From assembly GCA_013115135.1 (NCBI GenBank), contig JABANP010000687.1, forward strand, positions 1-22,340: a stretch of DNA of 22,340 bases, in the 5' to 3' direction. The notes beneath the pieces were generated by a model. It was not told the origin of the DNA. It made no database searches and saw nothing but the letters and a program-made list of their open reading frames with translations. The position numbers and the translations under genes are program-made. The DNA comes from Perkinsus olseni (lineage: Eukaryota; Perkinsozoa; Perkinsida; Perkinsidae). This document shows positions 1 through 9,193 of this stretch, one piece after another; within the stretch, counting starts at the first letter, position 1, and every line of letters starts with the position of its first letter.

Positions 1-190
1 CCCCTATCGGCTTCCGTCGCGGAAGGTCGTGCACTGCCCAGTGACCCTGCTTCTGCCCAGTACCACTCACACAACAAATAAGCGTTGGTCCATGGGTTCA
101 TTACAACAATCATTTCAGATTAGGTTCGAGGGCACAACGATCCCGTCATGTATCCACTATCAGCTTCAATACCATGCTGCCCCTCTGCGG

Positions 191-3100
191 CTACCAACGG
201 CTACCGCCATGCTTGCCTCCATCATCGAGCTGCTGCTGCGCAAAATGCTCGTCGGTCTCCAGAAGGAACTTCAAAGACTCCGGATTCCACGGCAGCCCGT
301 GGCCGCTGCCTGGCGGGAGCAGATCCACAGGCATCGACTCTGATGCTGCCGGAGCATCAACCAATGATTGCGGAGAGGAGCAAGAAGCTGTGCCCCCGAC
401 TGTAGAGGAGGCAGCGCCGATGACGAAGGTGTCATCGGGGTCGGCTATCTCGCTGAGTAACCTCTCCTCGAAGCTCGTCAGGGCCAGCTCCATCATGGCA
501 CAGGATTGTAGCTGAGGGGAGCAGATGAGTATCAACTATACAACACTATCCAAATTCCGAATCATCAGTTGGTTCCGCCATAGACAGAAAATTTGACTGA
601 AGAAAATGCTTCAACACGAGCCCAGAAGATTCAAATTCAGCGGAAATTTTTTTCATGAAATACCATAAACGAGAGAATGAAAATTTTTTCGGTGTGTCAG
701 TACGGAGTGGTTTCAATATGCAAAGGAATATGCAATTTCAAAGAAAATTGCCGGAAGAACATTCGGAAAACGAGTCAAAAGGCATCACTACTTCACAAAT
801 CTACTATTAGTATTCCAAGCAAATTCCGAGGGTATAAAGGCAAGAAGGCAAAGCACAACTTACAATTGATTTTATCTGCTCCGCCCCTAGCGTGTCGAGG
901 TTCTGCAGTATCCTCGCGCACGCTGAGAGCAGGAAGCCACCATTGCTGGGCTTTGCCTTCATCCCTAGACGAGCCATCAAGTTGAACAGCTGCACCTACG
1001 ACGACTCCAGCCATCACACCCTGACCAGGGCGACTAAACTCACGATCTTCTCCAGCGAGACCTCCTCCAGCTTAGCAACGGTTGATAATTTGAGAGCCGC
1101 AGCCTGCATAAGGGCATCTACTCGATAAGAGGCCGCCTCGTATTCAAGCAAACCAAGTGCAGGGCTAGGGCGGCGGATAGAGGCAGACAGGGTGTCCTCC
1201 TCTGAGCCGGAAGGTGGGGCTCTGATACCCTCCTGATTGGAGCAGCACTGGGCGTTCACGAGTAGCCTATTGAACCGTTATTACTTGTGCAAAGCCTTGC
1301 ATCACGATAGCCATCTCATCGACGCGTATGGCTCCCACATGGTCTAGAATGTACCTGGAGGCGGCGCGTGACGGCAGCCCTGGACGGGGATCCCTGATAC
1401 TTGCTGGTCGTCATCAGCATCGATAGGTTGGTGTATCCTAGGCTGTGCATCGGGCCGGAGAATCTTCGCGATGAGGAACTTGCCGTACTTATGCGGCGTG
1501 AAAACCACATCAGCGGCAACTGCCTGAGCAGCCCACCATGGCACGCACGCACAGCGGGCAACGACTCACGTCCAGCAACTCCTTGCTAGGGTAGTTGAGC
1601 CGTGCAAGGGAGCACATAATGTTGCCAACGCCATGGCCATCGTAGCGAGGCATCATTGCAGATACGCAGGCGGAGATCTCTTGCAGTAGCTGCTCGTTGA
1701 AACTGCACGGCAGAGCCTTCCGACGGGCGGAGGTGCTGCCCCTCACCAGCTGAGACGCCCATATGCATAGAGGAGGTTGGAGACCTCCTGCGGCTTGAAC
1801 GTGCACAGGGTGCCCGCCACCTTCTTAGACACCAGCTCCATCAACGCCTTATCACAGTAGCCAACCCGGGAGAGCCCGTACAGCATATTTGAGAAGTTTT
1901 GCGGGCGGAAGTGACTGATCGGAAGGTCGCACTACCGAGTGAACCGGACTGGCAGCACTCAGTACTCTAGCCTGGTCTTGGCGGCTTCTACGATGGCCTG
2001 CATGACCTCCTTCTCCTCGACCATCTGCAGCTTACCAACCGCCCAGGATATGTTAGACAGGGACTGGCAGCTCGAGGTCGGCGCCAGCTGGAAAGAAAGT
2101 GATGCTCAGCGCTGCTACGGCCAGCTCGGTCAGCACTCACTTCGACGGCCCTGCGGAGGACCCGCTTCATCCGGGGATCTCTAGTGAGCGCCTTCTGACT
2201 TTGTTCTTGGTTTTGGGTTATGCTGGCGAGACGGTGAATAAGAGTTGACACGTTCACCGAGTTCAACTGATTTACGTGCATGTCCACGATGGCCAGGAGG
2301 CCGTTCACAGACCTGCACATCAGCTACAGTACGCCGCCCTCGACCAGCGGGCAACGGCAGCGGCGAATTACCGTGAGTTGGCAGCAGTTAGTATACTCCT
2401 TTGGATTTCGAACTCATTTGCAGTCGGCTGACGTTGGTCTTGGTATCCTCCAGCTGCGTCTCGCTGTCGGAGGAGGGCGCCGCCACTCGGAACGGGCTGG
2501 CGAGTACGTCAATCCCCACCGGGCTGCCGCTCCCCACCTTATGAGTCTCGAAGCCCGGCGGCTCTCCGTCTCCCCCTCTGTCGTGCGCCCCAATACTTAG
2601 CTTCTCCTGCTGGGAGCAAAATGACCGTCCATCGCTATCGATGGACCTCCTCTTCTCACTTCAGCTGAGTTCGCAGTGGTGCTTTGACCCCCGTCCACAG
2701 CTTGAGGCGACGTGGCAGAAGAGGAAGTATGCTCCACTGTCGACCTTGAACTTCCCGCGGCAGCCACATCCACGCGTGCCGCCGCCGCCGCCGCTGCCGC
2801 GATGGCCTCAACCTCGGCTGTCTTCGGTACATCATTATTGACGATCGGAGGACCGCCAACAGACATCGAAGCCCCTTCGGCCCCCTGCAGCTCAGCCGGA
2901 GTCTCAGGGACTGGCTGAAAAACGATAGCCCACGCTGCAAGGACGCGGATGAAGCTCTGTTCCATACCACTCCTTCCCGAACTTCGCAGGTCCCATCTCC
3001 CTCATCCTTCTCTTCCGCGACTGTGGAGTTGCTCTCGAAAGTCGCTTTGGCCGGACTCTTCCGAGACGTCTCCACTCGGGTCTTCAAGGGGGCGTCAACT

Positions 3101-3315
3101 TCCGGCACTCTCGCCGAGGCTGGCTGGGCTGCAAGCAGCGAAGGTGACAGCAACCGGCAGAGCCTGAGGCAAGGCCCTTGGGCGAAGTGACGAAGGGTGC
3201 TCAGCGAGCCCACCAGATCGCCAAGGGGATGCTGATCAGATAGTAGAGGATGTCAGAAACATCGAATACCATATCTCAGCGGCAAAGTTACTTGATAACT
3301 GCAACCGTAGCCCAT
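191..3315 (-). CDS. Helical-repeat (HPR/FASTK-like) putative organellar RNA-binding protein, 14 exons
   Basis: Proposed exons, 5' to 3' on the minus strand: 3315-3292, 3231-2968, 2914-2660, 2609-2397, 2323-2141, 2087-1966, 1914-1747, 1702-1570, 1523-1489, 1442-1401, 1354-1285, 1232-1044, 989-864, 511-191 (stop included). All joins keep frame and give 714 residues. The start is the ATG at 3315, opening an 8-codon exon before a 60-nt intron. The N-terminus (about residues 9-60) is Arg/Ser/Leu-rich and almost free of acid, like an organelle presequence. Residues 97-252 are low-complexity, with an Ala run. From about residue 320 there are repeats of helix-A type: SLSNISWAVGKL, FSNMLYGLSRVGY (361), VSNLLYAYGRLSC (398), VGNIMCSLARLNY (435). 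The last three are spaced exactly 37 residues, typical of the heptatricopeptide/FASTK-type repeats in apicomplexan and related organellar RNA-binding proteins. I see no RAP domain at the C-terminus. Least certain are the 73-nt intron 2324-2396 (TAG acceptor), the two tiny exons at 1401-1523, and the first exon. Confidence 0.78.
512..863 (-). other. Unusually long AT-rich intron of the helical-repeat gene
   Basis: This intron is 352 nt, while the other introns of the gene are 44-73 nt. It is much richer in A/T than the flanking exons. Donor GTAAGT (minus strand, 863 downward) and acceptor CCCCTCAG (ending at 512) are good, and both flanking exons are in phase 0. The core holds an imperfect inverted repeat: CGGAAATTTTTTTCAT near 640 against ATGAAAATTTTTTCGG near 678. 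This suggests a small inserted foldback sequence. Confidence 0.6.
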
Positions 3316-4239
3316 ACCACAAATTGACCAACTCAACGATCATGAACGTCAGAGTTGGTCTTAGTACCATGGTGAAGACATTTTTGAAAAGTGAGGCATA
3401 GCAGCGGAATCGCAACTTCCACGCCTAATAGCAAGGCCCACGTGGGGAAGGTTGGATTATTCACGGTCGGCACCCTGAAGGAGCGCCCTTGAATATCCAC
3501 GCTAACAGAAGCAGCACGGCAGCCGGTCAGCGTGGTAGTCATCGCACAACGCCAATGGTAAACTAAGGCCCGATTTCGACACTTGCTAGAGGAAGCCGAG
3601 CAAAGGCCAACAGCAAGGCCGATTTCGCATCCGAACGTGTCGGTGATGGGGCAAGAGAACCACAACGGAATCCTAGCAGCCCGTCGGGGGGAAGACTACC
3701 TAGCCGGGGAAGAGAGCACAGTATCTCCCGCAGAACGGAGGGGGGGCGAACACCACCCGTGTAGCACTCAGAAAAGAGGTTGTTGCGCAGCATCATGTAG
3801 AAATGGGACAGAAAGCACTTCAAGCAGCAGCCGAAGCCGAAGCCCCGGTCGAAGATGCAATGCCTCGATAGATGATGATGACGGGCCGGTAAGACCAGTA
3901 AGGTCATGCAACGCTACGACTCTAATTCTGACGCATGTCGTCGAGATGGTGCGGATCGGAAAAAATCGCGCACTTTTTAATTGGTCTCCTCACCGAGGAA
4001 ACTCTCAGGCACCATGTGAGCTGAGCCTCAAGCTGTTGTTCGTGCCACGATCCAGCTCATGACACAAAGCTATCAGAGCCATCCTGCTTGCCGAGACCCT
4101 CGTCTATTACACAGCAATCGCCTCCGCTCGCGGGCAGGCGTTCTCGCCATCTGCCAACGAGAAGCGGCATACCAAGACCGGCCCCGTTGAGGGTCCTCTC
4201 ACCCGTGATGAAATTCCTCGTGCTCCGCATGATCGCTGT
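3316..4239. other. Intergenic region between two minus-strand genes; no gene supported
   Basis: This 924-bp stretch separates the 3' end of the tandem-RRM_2 gene from the start of the helical-repeat gene. Open frames of 110-160 codons exist on both strands (for example plus 3583-4062), but they are Arg/Ser/Cys-rich, overlap each other, and show no domain or splice pattern like the neighbouring genes. It may hold the 3' UTR of the upstream gene and the promoter of the downstream one. Confidence 0.5.
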
Positions 4240-6029
4240 CTACTGCGTCGCCACCGTCGTTCGCTGAAGGAGGCGCCAAGGCGTCCACGGCGCCTGAATG
4301 ACAGCAATCCGAGCAGAACGCGCACTCGCCTTCTCCGTCGCGTCACCATGACTCGAGCTCAAGCCCATAAGGAGACGAGTCTGCAGATTCTGAATGTAGG
4401 CGAAGCGGAGGTCGCAAACCTTGCCGCCCCTCGGGTTGCAATACTTCCACATACGGCCCTGAAATCCCCACCATCGGACCATCCATCGACCACGACCAGC
4501 CCACCTGGAACTTCTCCACAAACGTAGCGGTTAAGCGCTCATTCTTGAGGTAGATGAAGGCGAAACCGCGATTGTGGTTGGTGCCGGACTTCCTAGGAAG
4601 CTCACTGAGGCCCGGGTACCACCTCGTATTATCCCCTGTACCAACAGGTGGCCCTACATGAAGTTGAAGCAGTCCTTCAAACCGGGTTCGAAGGCAATCT
4701 CGGAGACCAGCAAGTCGTAGTCGTAACTGCCTTGGACACGTAGCTGCTCGCTCGCGAACCGGTTGCCTAGTGTTACTAAGTCGGAACGCCCCGCATCAAC
4801 AGCGTTGTGCGATGCTCGTTGCCGTCGACCAAGCAGTCGGGATTGATCTCCTGGGCTCTTCTGTCGTAAGTACAGGAGGGTTGGGCCCACCAACGCGGAT
4901 CGCTGGGAGCCCTCGACGAGGAGTCTTCAAGGGCCCTCTCCCATCCCCCATGCGATGATGGGCTGCCATCACTCGAAGCCACGGCGAAGTCCCCGTACCG
5001 AACTAAAAGCAGCAAGCCGGGATCCTCACAGCAGCCGCAAGGAGCGAAGCGAGCGCAGTCCTACAAGTAGACGGAGATGGGTAGCATGAAAGCTTCTGCT
5101 CGTGAGCAAAGTACAACAGGCATGGGCGCTCGGCCCGGTGGTCGAACTTCCATGCATACCCCTGTGAAAGACAGCTGGCCGGGTCTTGTCACGGCTAGAT
5201 CGCGCCCACCTCCAGTCTAGCGACCAGCATGGCAGCCAATAGCGGCGTCTTCATGTGAACGAAGCCGTAGGAGCGATTGTAAGTCGCTGACATCGGCAAG
5301 TACCTAACACGGCTCCCTAGAGGATGACAAGCTGCACTCAAGCCCTAACAGGTCTACAGGTAGTCGTAGGCGTCCACCAGCTCCGGAAAAGCGTCGATCT
5401 CGGCGACGAGCATGCTGTACGTGTACCTGCGGATAGGGTAGAAAGTGAGAAAGGGGGGCAGGTCGGGCCGACGTCCTGGGGATGTTCTTCATAAGAATCA
5501 TCGTCCGGGTTTCAACACCATCAAGCAGGGCTTTTACGTCGATACGCTGATAGCCCATCGGTTGCTTCAATTTCGGTGATTGATCTCCGCCAAGCGCCTG
5601 ATGAGGGGAGGAGGAGCCGTCGTTCGCCACGACTGAGCTACCTTATCAGATTTGAAGTTGTGGCCCTCATGGACCAACTCGTCGTAGAGTCGTATCTTCA
5701 CGCCGCCGTTCCCACCAGTGGTCTCCAACCCATCACTCTGATTGCAACGTGAGGCATTTTAAGTGTAAGAGGACGATACGTACCGCACCTCGAACAACTC
5801 ATCGCCCTGAGACTCATCGAGGTTAGGCCGAGGCTCTGATGCCGCACGAGGCGAGCCTGTCTCAAGTCGGTCACTGGCCTCGTTGCTACTATGAGCGTCA
5901 GAGTATGGCACGAAGGCCTGAGAACAAGCGTGACACCCGACTGCCCCGCCCTGGCGAGGCTATAGCGGCACCCACCCCAACGGCGGAGGTGGGCAAGGGG
6001 CAGAGGTAATCATCGAGCAGGACCGTCAT
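4240..6029 (-). CDS. Mei2-like RNA-binding protein with two tandem RRM_2 domains, 11 exons
   Basis: Exons, 5' to 3' on the minus strand: 6029-5976, 5917-5789, 5737-5642, 5597-5473, 5426-5358, 5303-5210, 5161-5065, 5002-4777, 4726-4658, 4604-4505, 4458-4240. They encode 425 residues. ATG 6029 is the first in-frame ATG after an upstream stop. Mei2-type RRM (RRM_2) domains bind RNA and in fungi and plants act in meiosis and development. Domain 1 spans about 122-220: TRTMILMKNIPR, then YTYSMLVAEID, YDYLYLPM, NRSYGFVHM and a GYAWKFDHR end. Domain 2 spans about 286-385: RTTLLMRGVPT, then YDYDLLVSEI, CFNFIELPRK, NRGFAFIYL, GRMWKYCN and VCDLRFAYIQNLQ. The two domains align with each other along their length, including matching intron positions after the first beta strand and after the first helix. 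The region between them (222-285) is Ser/Asp-rich. The acceptor of the 53-nt intron 4605-4657 was chosen because it restores the family's LP motif. Donor 5472 (GTCGGC) is weak. Further 3' exons below 4240 cannot be excluded. Confidence 0.83.
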
Positions 6030-6722
6030 AAAGGCAACACGCCTGCGACTCAGCACGGAGGTCGGTGACCCTATGTGTATCGGTGGGGGCACTCGAGTCC
6101 GATGCCCGCTGTCACTGAGTGTTAGATCTCCTGAATCTCAGGAGCTATTCTGAGCTCCCGAGATAGTCCACTGACGCCGTTAGGTCCAAGCTCAGGCCCA
6201 GGGTTGACTTCGGTGGTCCTTTAAGCGTAGAAAGATTAACCCCAGACAGTCCACAAGCTACGGAAGCGGTTTGTACAAGGCCCCGCCAACCCATCCACCT
6301 GGAGGCTATGTCATGGGGCACCATAGAGCATAATTTTTGGGCGCGCGCCAAAGACTAGTATCTGCAATCTTGCTCACTTACGACTCCTTAATGTTTCTAA
6401 GCCCGGTGGTGAGCAATCGTTCAACGGCGGCGGCCCGCCGTCTTCGGCATGCGCATCGTTTCTAGGACCCTCGCAAGCACCCACTGCCATACACCATCCT
6501 CCACTAACTCCTCATCCCGAAATTCCTCAAGTTCCACGTCGTCTCGTAAGCGTGAGGCAAAGATGTCCGTTCATGATCTTGCCTGCGCCAAATAGTGTGT
6601 CACAATTCACAGTAGCGCCCCCCCCCTTGGGGTGTCTTGCACTGTAGGGAGCGCCTTTCGTGGGGGTTCGGCCCTAGCCGATAAATTGCTCTTGGCTCAG
6701 TTGCTCTTTTTATCATCAGAAA
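6030..6722. promoter_or_regulatory. Divergent intergenic (promoter) region between the tandem-RRM_2 gene and HSP60
   Basis: These 693 bp lie between two divergent start codons and presumably carry both promoters. Visible structure includes a perfect 7-bp-arm hairpin at 6128-6144, about 100 bp upstream of the RRM_2 gene's ATG, and a run of nine C at 6618-6626 about 100 bp upstream of the HSP60 ATG. I see no TATA box at a convincing position and no clean heat-shock element. The assignment as promoter rests on position only. Confidence 0.5.
6717..6719 (+). promoter_or_regulatory. Probable spliced-leader trans-splice acceptor of HSP60
   Basis: A pyrimidine-rich tract (TTGCTCTTTTTATCATCAG) ends in CAG at 6717-6719, only 3 nt before the HSP60 ATG. 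No upstream exon is needed. Dinoflagellates and Perkinsus add a 22-nt spliced leader to nuclear mRNAs at such sites. Use of this site is an inference. Confidence 0.5.
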
Positions 6723-8873
6723 ATGCTGTCGCGCTCGTCCACCTGCATGGGTGTCGCCAAGGAGGTTCTCCATGGCGCTGAGGCTCGCTCCCGCATGCTA
6801 GTCGGAGTCAACCGCATCGCCGACGCCGTGGCCGTCACCATGGGCCCTAAGGGTCGTAACGTGGTCATCGAACAGAGCTTCGGTTCGCCTAAGGTCACCA
6901 AGGATGGTGTGACCGTCGCCAAGGCCATCGACCTCCCCGACAAGATGCAGAACGTCGGCGCCGCTCTCATCAAGCAGGTGGCCTCCAAGACCAACGACAT
7001 TGCTGGTGATGGTACCACTACCAGTACGGTCCTTGCCAGAGCCATCTTCCGTGAGGGCTGCAAGGCCGTCGCCGCTGGCATGAACCCCATGGACTTGAAG
7101 AGAGGCATTGATGCGGCCGTCAAGCTAGTGATGGATGAGCTCAAGACTCGTGCTCAGGCGATCTCAACCGCCCAGGAAATTCAACAGGTGCGTCTGGGTG
7201 CTGTGGGAAGGCGGCCTCTTCTGTGGATTCTTTTGCTCTTCAGGTCGCGACCATCGCCGCCAATGGTGATAAGACTATCGGCAGTTTGATCGCTGAGGCC
7301 TTCGAGAAGGTCGGCAAGGACGGTACCATCACTGTCTCTGATGGTAAAACGATGGATCATCAGCTCGAGGTAGGGCTCTGTCTTTGACAACGAATTTGTT
7401 GACACGGTTACCGTTCTCTAGGTCGTCGAGGGCATGCAATTCAACCGTGGCTACATCTCGCCTTACTTCATCACTAACAACAAGACCCAGTCCGTCGACT
7501 TCGAGAATCCTCTCATCTTGGTCCACGAGAAGAAGATCAGCTCGATTCAGGTAGGAGAACCCTTGCATGCCAGTGTAGGGACTGCCTCGTTCCTTTCAGT
7601 CCATCCTCCCCGTGCTGGAGTACGTCGTGAAGCTCCAGCGGCCTCTCCTGATCATCGCTGAGGACGTCGATGGTGAGGCGCTGGCCACCCTTGTTGTCAA
7701 CAAGCTTCGTGGCGGTCTCAAGGTTTGCGCGGTAAGTGCCCAGCAGATGGTGGAACCGTGGGTGCTTCATGGACTGTCTCCTGCAGGTGAAGGCCCCTGG
7801 GTTCGGCGACAACCGTAAGGCCCAAATGCAGGATATCGCCACTGTGTGCGGCTGCGAGGTTATCAGTGAGGAGACCGGTACCAAGCTCAGCGAAGATTTC
7901 GACCCGTAGGCAGCTCGGCGTCGTTCTCGATCGTTCATCACCTTTGCTCGGTTGTCAGCGCATTGCTTGGCTCGTGCAAGTCTGTATCTGTCAAGAAGGA
8001 CGACACCATCATCCTCGACGGTGCGGGAGCTCGGGAGGAGATCGATGAGCGCTGTGAGACTCTCCGCGATGCCATCGACAACACCAGTAGCGAGTACGAG
8101 AAGGACAAGCTGAAGGAGCGTCTTGCCAAGATGAGTGGAGGTGTTGCCGTCATCAAGGTAACTACCTATTCGCTCTTTGTGTTGTGTCGAGCGTCGTTTC
8201 TTTCAGGTTGGCGGTTCCTCCGAAGTGGAGGTTTCCGAGGTCAAGGACCGTCTCAATGACGCTCTCAACGCCACCAAGGCTGCTGTTGAGGAGGGTATCG
8301 TCCCTGGCGGCGGCTCTGCTCTCCTGAGGTGATTCGATCTCGAAGGTGATCGCTCGATTGTTATTTTTGCGTTGTTCAGAGCCAGCAAGAAGTTGGAGGA
8401 CCTCAAGTTGGATAACTTCGACCAGGAGGTCGGATGCAACATCATCCGCTCGGCCTGCAAGCAGCCATGCAAGACCATTGTTGAGAACGCCGGCGAGGAG
8501 GGCGCCGTAGTGGTGCAGAAGCTCCTCAGCGACGATCACTACCACAAGTAGGTCCCTCCTGACGGACCTCTCACGCTGATAAGTGTCTGATTGCAGGGGA
8601 TACAACGCCCAGACTTCGGAGTACGTGGATATGCTCCAGCAGGGCATCATCGACCCCACTAAGGTTGTCCGAACGGCCTTGGCCGACGCTGCCAGTATTG
8701 CCAGCCTCATGACAACCACCGAGACGGTTATCTGCGATGTAAGAACTTTCTGTTACCTTTTTGCGTGTAGGTAGCAGTGCCGTTGTTTTCAGCTTCCCGA
8801 GAAGGAGAAGGCCCCTGCTGCCCCTGACATGAACGGCATGGGTGGTATGGGCGGTATGGGCGGTATGATGTAA
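6723..8873 (+). CDS. HSP60: Mitochondrial chaperonin HSP60 (GroEL/Cpn60 family), 10 exons
   Basis: Exons: 6723-7187, 7244-7369, 7422-7550, 7600-7731, 7787-7905, 7959-8157, 8207-8328, 8380-8547, 8597-8738, 8793-8873. The nine GT-AG introns are 49-56 nt and all phases match, giving 560 residues, close to the usual 550-580. Cpn60 forms tetradecameric rings that fold imported proteins in the mitochondrial matrix using ATP. Family features: [15 protein letters not shown] near residues 37-50, the ATP-binding GDGTTT at 95-100, [10 protein letters not shown] in the apical domain, and the signature [12 protein letters not shown] at 415-426. [10 protein letters not shown] follows near the end, then a Gly/Met-rich tail ([10 protein letters not shown]) characteristic of mitochondrial and bacterial Cpn60. 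Mature-like sequence ([11 protein letters not shown]) starts at about residue 12, so the presequence ([10 protein letters not shown]) is very short but contains Arg and Ser and no acid. The sequence is apparently intact and functional. Confidence 0.98.
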
Positions 8874-9193
8874 AGCGCATAGCAGCCCGGACTACTTTTC
8901 CACAATCGTAGTTGATTTTTGCACCATTAGTGCAAGGCGACTGTCAGCAAGAAGAAGAGAAAGTTGATGATCGGAGTGACTACGTGAGGCTAGAGTGTTT
9001 CCGACCCTTATTAACTAGAGCTCCTGTAGACACCTGGCAATCGTTTCTAAGACCTCTTCGGGTTGAGTTTAGTCGTAAATTCGCTCCAGTGGCCGCTCGT
9101 TACCCTCTCTATGCGTTTCTTTGTTTGGACTGGCTCGTTGGTAGGGTTGCTCAGAGCTGCTGAGCGGTTTGTGTACAGGCGGTTCGCCACTGG
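8874..9193. other. Spacer between HSP60 and the RAP-domain gene
   Basis: This 320-bp interval sits between two same-strand genes. It holds the HSP60 3' UTR and presumably the start region of the next transcript. The only notable site is the acceptor-like CAG at 9176-9178. I see no ORF with family character. Confidence 0.5.
9176..9178 (+). promoter_or_regulatory. Possible spliced-leader acceptor of the RAP-domain gene
   Basis: The sequence GCGGTTTGTGTACAG ends at 9178, 15 nt before the ATG at 9194. The spacing is like that at HSP60, and the site supports 9194 as the first coding exon. The pyrimidine tract is weaker than at HSP60. Confidence 0.35.

Noticed and set aside
1401..1523. Apparent one-base frameshift in the minus-strand repeat gene
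   Set aside because: A 46-nt GT-AG intron at 1443-1488 restores frame on both sides, so a lesion is not required.
3304..3315. ACCGTAGCCCAT resembling the start of the Perkinsus/dinoflagellate spliced leader
   Set aside because: Only the first bases match, and the segment overlaps the first exon of the minus-strand repeat gene; no leader gene is present.
3333..4062. Open frames on both strands between the two minus-strand genes
   Set aside because: Low-complexity Arg/Ser/Cys composition, mutual overlap, and no domain or splice pattern.
4623..4657. 35-nt intron in the tandem-RRM_2 gene
   Set aside because: The CAG acceptor at 4605 gives a 53-nt intron and restores the LP motif of RRM_2; the 35-nt version lengthens the loop and uses a poor acceptor.
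6519..6535. Possible heat-shock element upstream of HSP60
   Set aside because: GAA/TTC blocks are imperfect and wrongly spaced; no three clean alternating units.
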